A stretch of 64,000 bases of DNA from Schlesneria sp. (GTDB lineage Bacteria; Planctomycetota; Planctomycetia; Planctomycetales; Planctomycetaceae): assembly GCA_028291515.1 (NCBI GenBank), contig JAQGHU010000084.1, forward strand, positions 1 to 64,000, in the 5' to 3' direction. Positions 63,224 through 64,000 of this stretch are shown one piece after another (position 1 is the stretch's first letter; the number at the start of each line of letters is the position of its first letter). The notes under the pieces are model-generated. The model searched no databases and had not been told where the DNA came from. It saw only the letters and a program-made list of their open reading frames with translations. The translations under genes and the position numbers were made by a program.

Positions 63224-64000
63224 CTATTGCGCCTTAAAACAATACAAATGCTGCTGCCCACGCAAATAGAGCTCATCGCCCACAATCGCCGGCGACGCAT
63301 CGATCAAATCGTCCAGACGATTCGTCGCCAGGATTTCGACGGTTGTCGATCGCTTCAGCACGACAGTCGTCCCATCGCGTCCGACGAAGTACATTCGATC
63401 GGCCGCGCCGACTGGTGACGCATAGATGTTCGAGATCCCCTCCAATCGCGTCGTTTCCAGGACGGGCTTGCCCGTCTTCGCATTCAGACCTGTCAGGATG
63501 CCGTTGTTCGACTTGTTAAAGAACAGCAAGTCGCCATACAGCAGTGGCGAGGGAACATAGGGAGTGTCGCGATCGAACTGCCAGGTAATCTTGTCGGTCC
63601 CGCTGATATCGCCGGTCGAATCGAGTGGGATGGACATCGCGATGCTCCCTTTGTAGCCACTCATGCAGATCACGTTCTGCCCCAGCAACACTGGCGATGG
63701 AGTCACATTGGCCACTTGTCCCGCACATTCCCACAGGAGTTTGCCTGTCGACAGCTCATAGCTGCGAACTTTGCGGGTGGCATTGGTCACAACCTGAGTC
63801 GTGCCGCCGTAATCAACGATCAGCGGCGTCGCCCAGGCACTCACTTCTTCACGCGGGGCTTGCCAACGGATCTCGCCCGTTTTGGTATCAACCGCCAGGA
63901 TCCTTGAGTTTGTTTCGTTGTCGCGATTCAGGATGACCACATCGCCATACGCGACAGGCGAACTCGCTTCGCCAAAACTCAGTCGAGTCGACACATTGTC
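63224..64000 (-). CDS. PQQ-like beta-propeller protein, 5' part beyond the window
   Basis: The C-terminal 258 or so residues of a propeller protein are visible; the frame is open through position 64000, so the start lies outside. Blade motifs include ILAVDTKTGEIRWQAP, YELSTGKLLWECAG, GLNAKTGKPVLETTR and the end ELYLRGQQHLYCF, the usual C-terminus of planctomycete PQQ/WD40-like exported propellers. Membership of the same family as 28464-29780 is clear, but the two are not close copies. Confidence 0.85.
   Translation of the reverse strand, partial: DNVSTRLSFGEASSPVAYGDVVILNRDNETNSRILAVDTKTGEIRWQAPREEVSAWATPLIVDYGGTTQVVTNATRKVRSYELSTGKLLWECAGQVANVTPSPVLLGQNVICMSGYKGSIAMSIPLDSTGDISGTDKITWQFDRDTPYVPSPLLYGDLLFFNKSNNGILTGLNAKTGKPVLETTRLEGISNIYASPVGAADRMYFVGRDGTTVVLKRSTTVEILATNRLDDLIDASPAIVGDELYLRGQQHLYCFKAQ

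Overview
The window looks like chromosome from a member of the Planctomycetota, probably order Planctomycetales. Planctomycete signature genes include a DUF1592/DUF1588-type cytochrome protein paired with a Tat-exported DUF1552 protein, two DUF1559 pseudopilin-like proteins, a CRTAC1/ASPIC-UnbV protein, PQQ-type beta-propellers, tandem RDD proteins and many dispersed GC-rich hairpin repeats between genes. Coding is dense on both strands and no rRNA, tRNA, CRISPR array or prophage was seen. Genus cannot be assigned from the sequence alone.

Layout. 1-1330: repeat-rich intergenic DNA with an orphan minus-strand terminator. 1331-5884: DUF1592 cytochrome, a small unknown gene, and DUF1552. 6245-7304: two DUF1801 proteins, one with a histone H1-like tail. 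7417-16514 (minus): cpaF-type ATPase, a zinc-ribbon protein and a 2402-residue uvrA holding two whole UvrA copies plus a C-terminal extension. 16613-25197: three tandem RDD membrane proteins, with an SMI1/KNR4 gene and two minus-strand genes between copies 1 and 2; copy 2 has a 3' frameshift. 25321-28348: AIM24-like protein; ECF sigma factor, small membrane protein and signal peptidase I in one operon. 28464-33696 (minus): PQQ propeller, then a LOG phosphoribohydrolase / glycosyltransferase-like / DUF2071 operon. 33709-38010: sparse, repeat-rich DNA with a second glycosyltransferase-like gene and a deleted IS4-type element sitting in a dispersed repeat. 38013-45030: esterase, membrane P-loop NTPase, DUF2760 + Hsp70 split by a four-helix-bundle (IVS/S23-type) cassette, and a methyltransferase.

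45275-61374 is the most unusual part. Three genes (small secreted 'ATCGDYL' protein, DUF1559 pseudopilin-like protein, small lipoprotein) occur in the same order twice. Copy A is followed by a STAS protein and two exported AhpD-like two-domain carboxymuconolactone-decarboxylase (CMD) proteins. Copy B is followed by an EF-hand/iodothyronine-deiodinase-like protein, an exported four-domain CMD protein and a CRTAC1-type protein. CMD domains with an intact CxYCxGH motif alternate with degenerate ones. An Rrf2 regulator and a divergent c-type cytochrome gene close the region, with a 24-bp dyad between them. I infer an exported thiol-redox or dehalogenation system that was duplicated and diversified; this is a hypothesis from gene content and order.

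61381-64000 (minus): fliF without other flagellar genes, a long perfect hairpin repeat, and the 3' part of another PQQ-type propeller gene running off the window.
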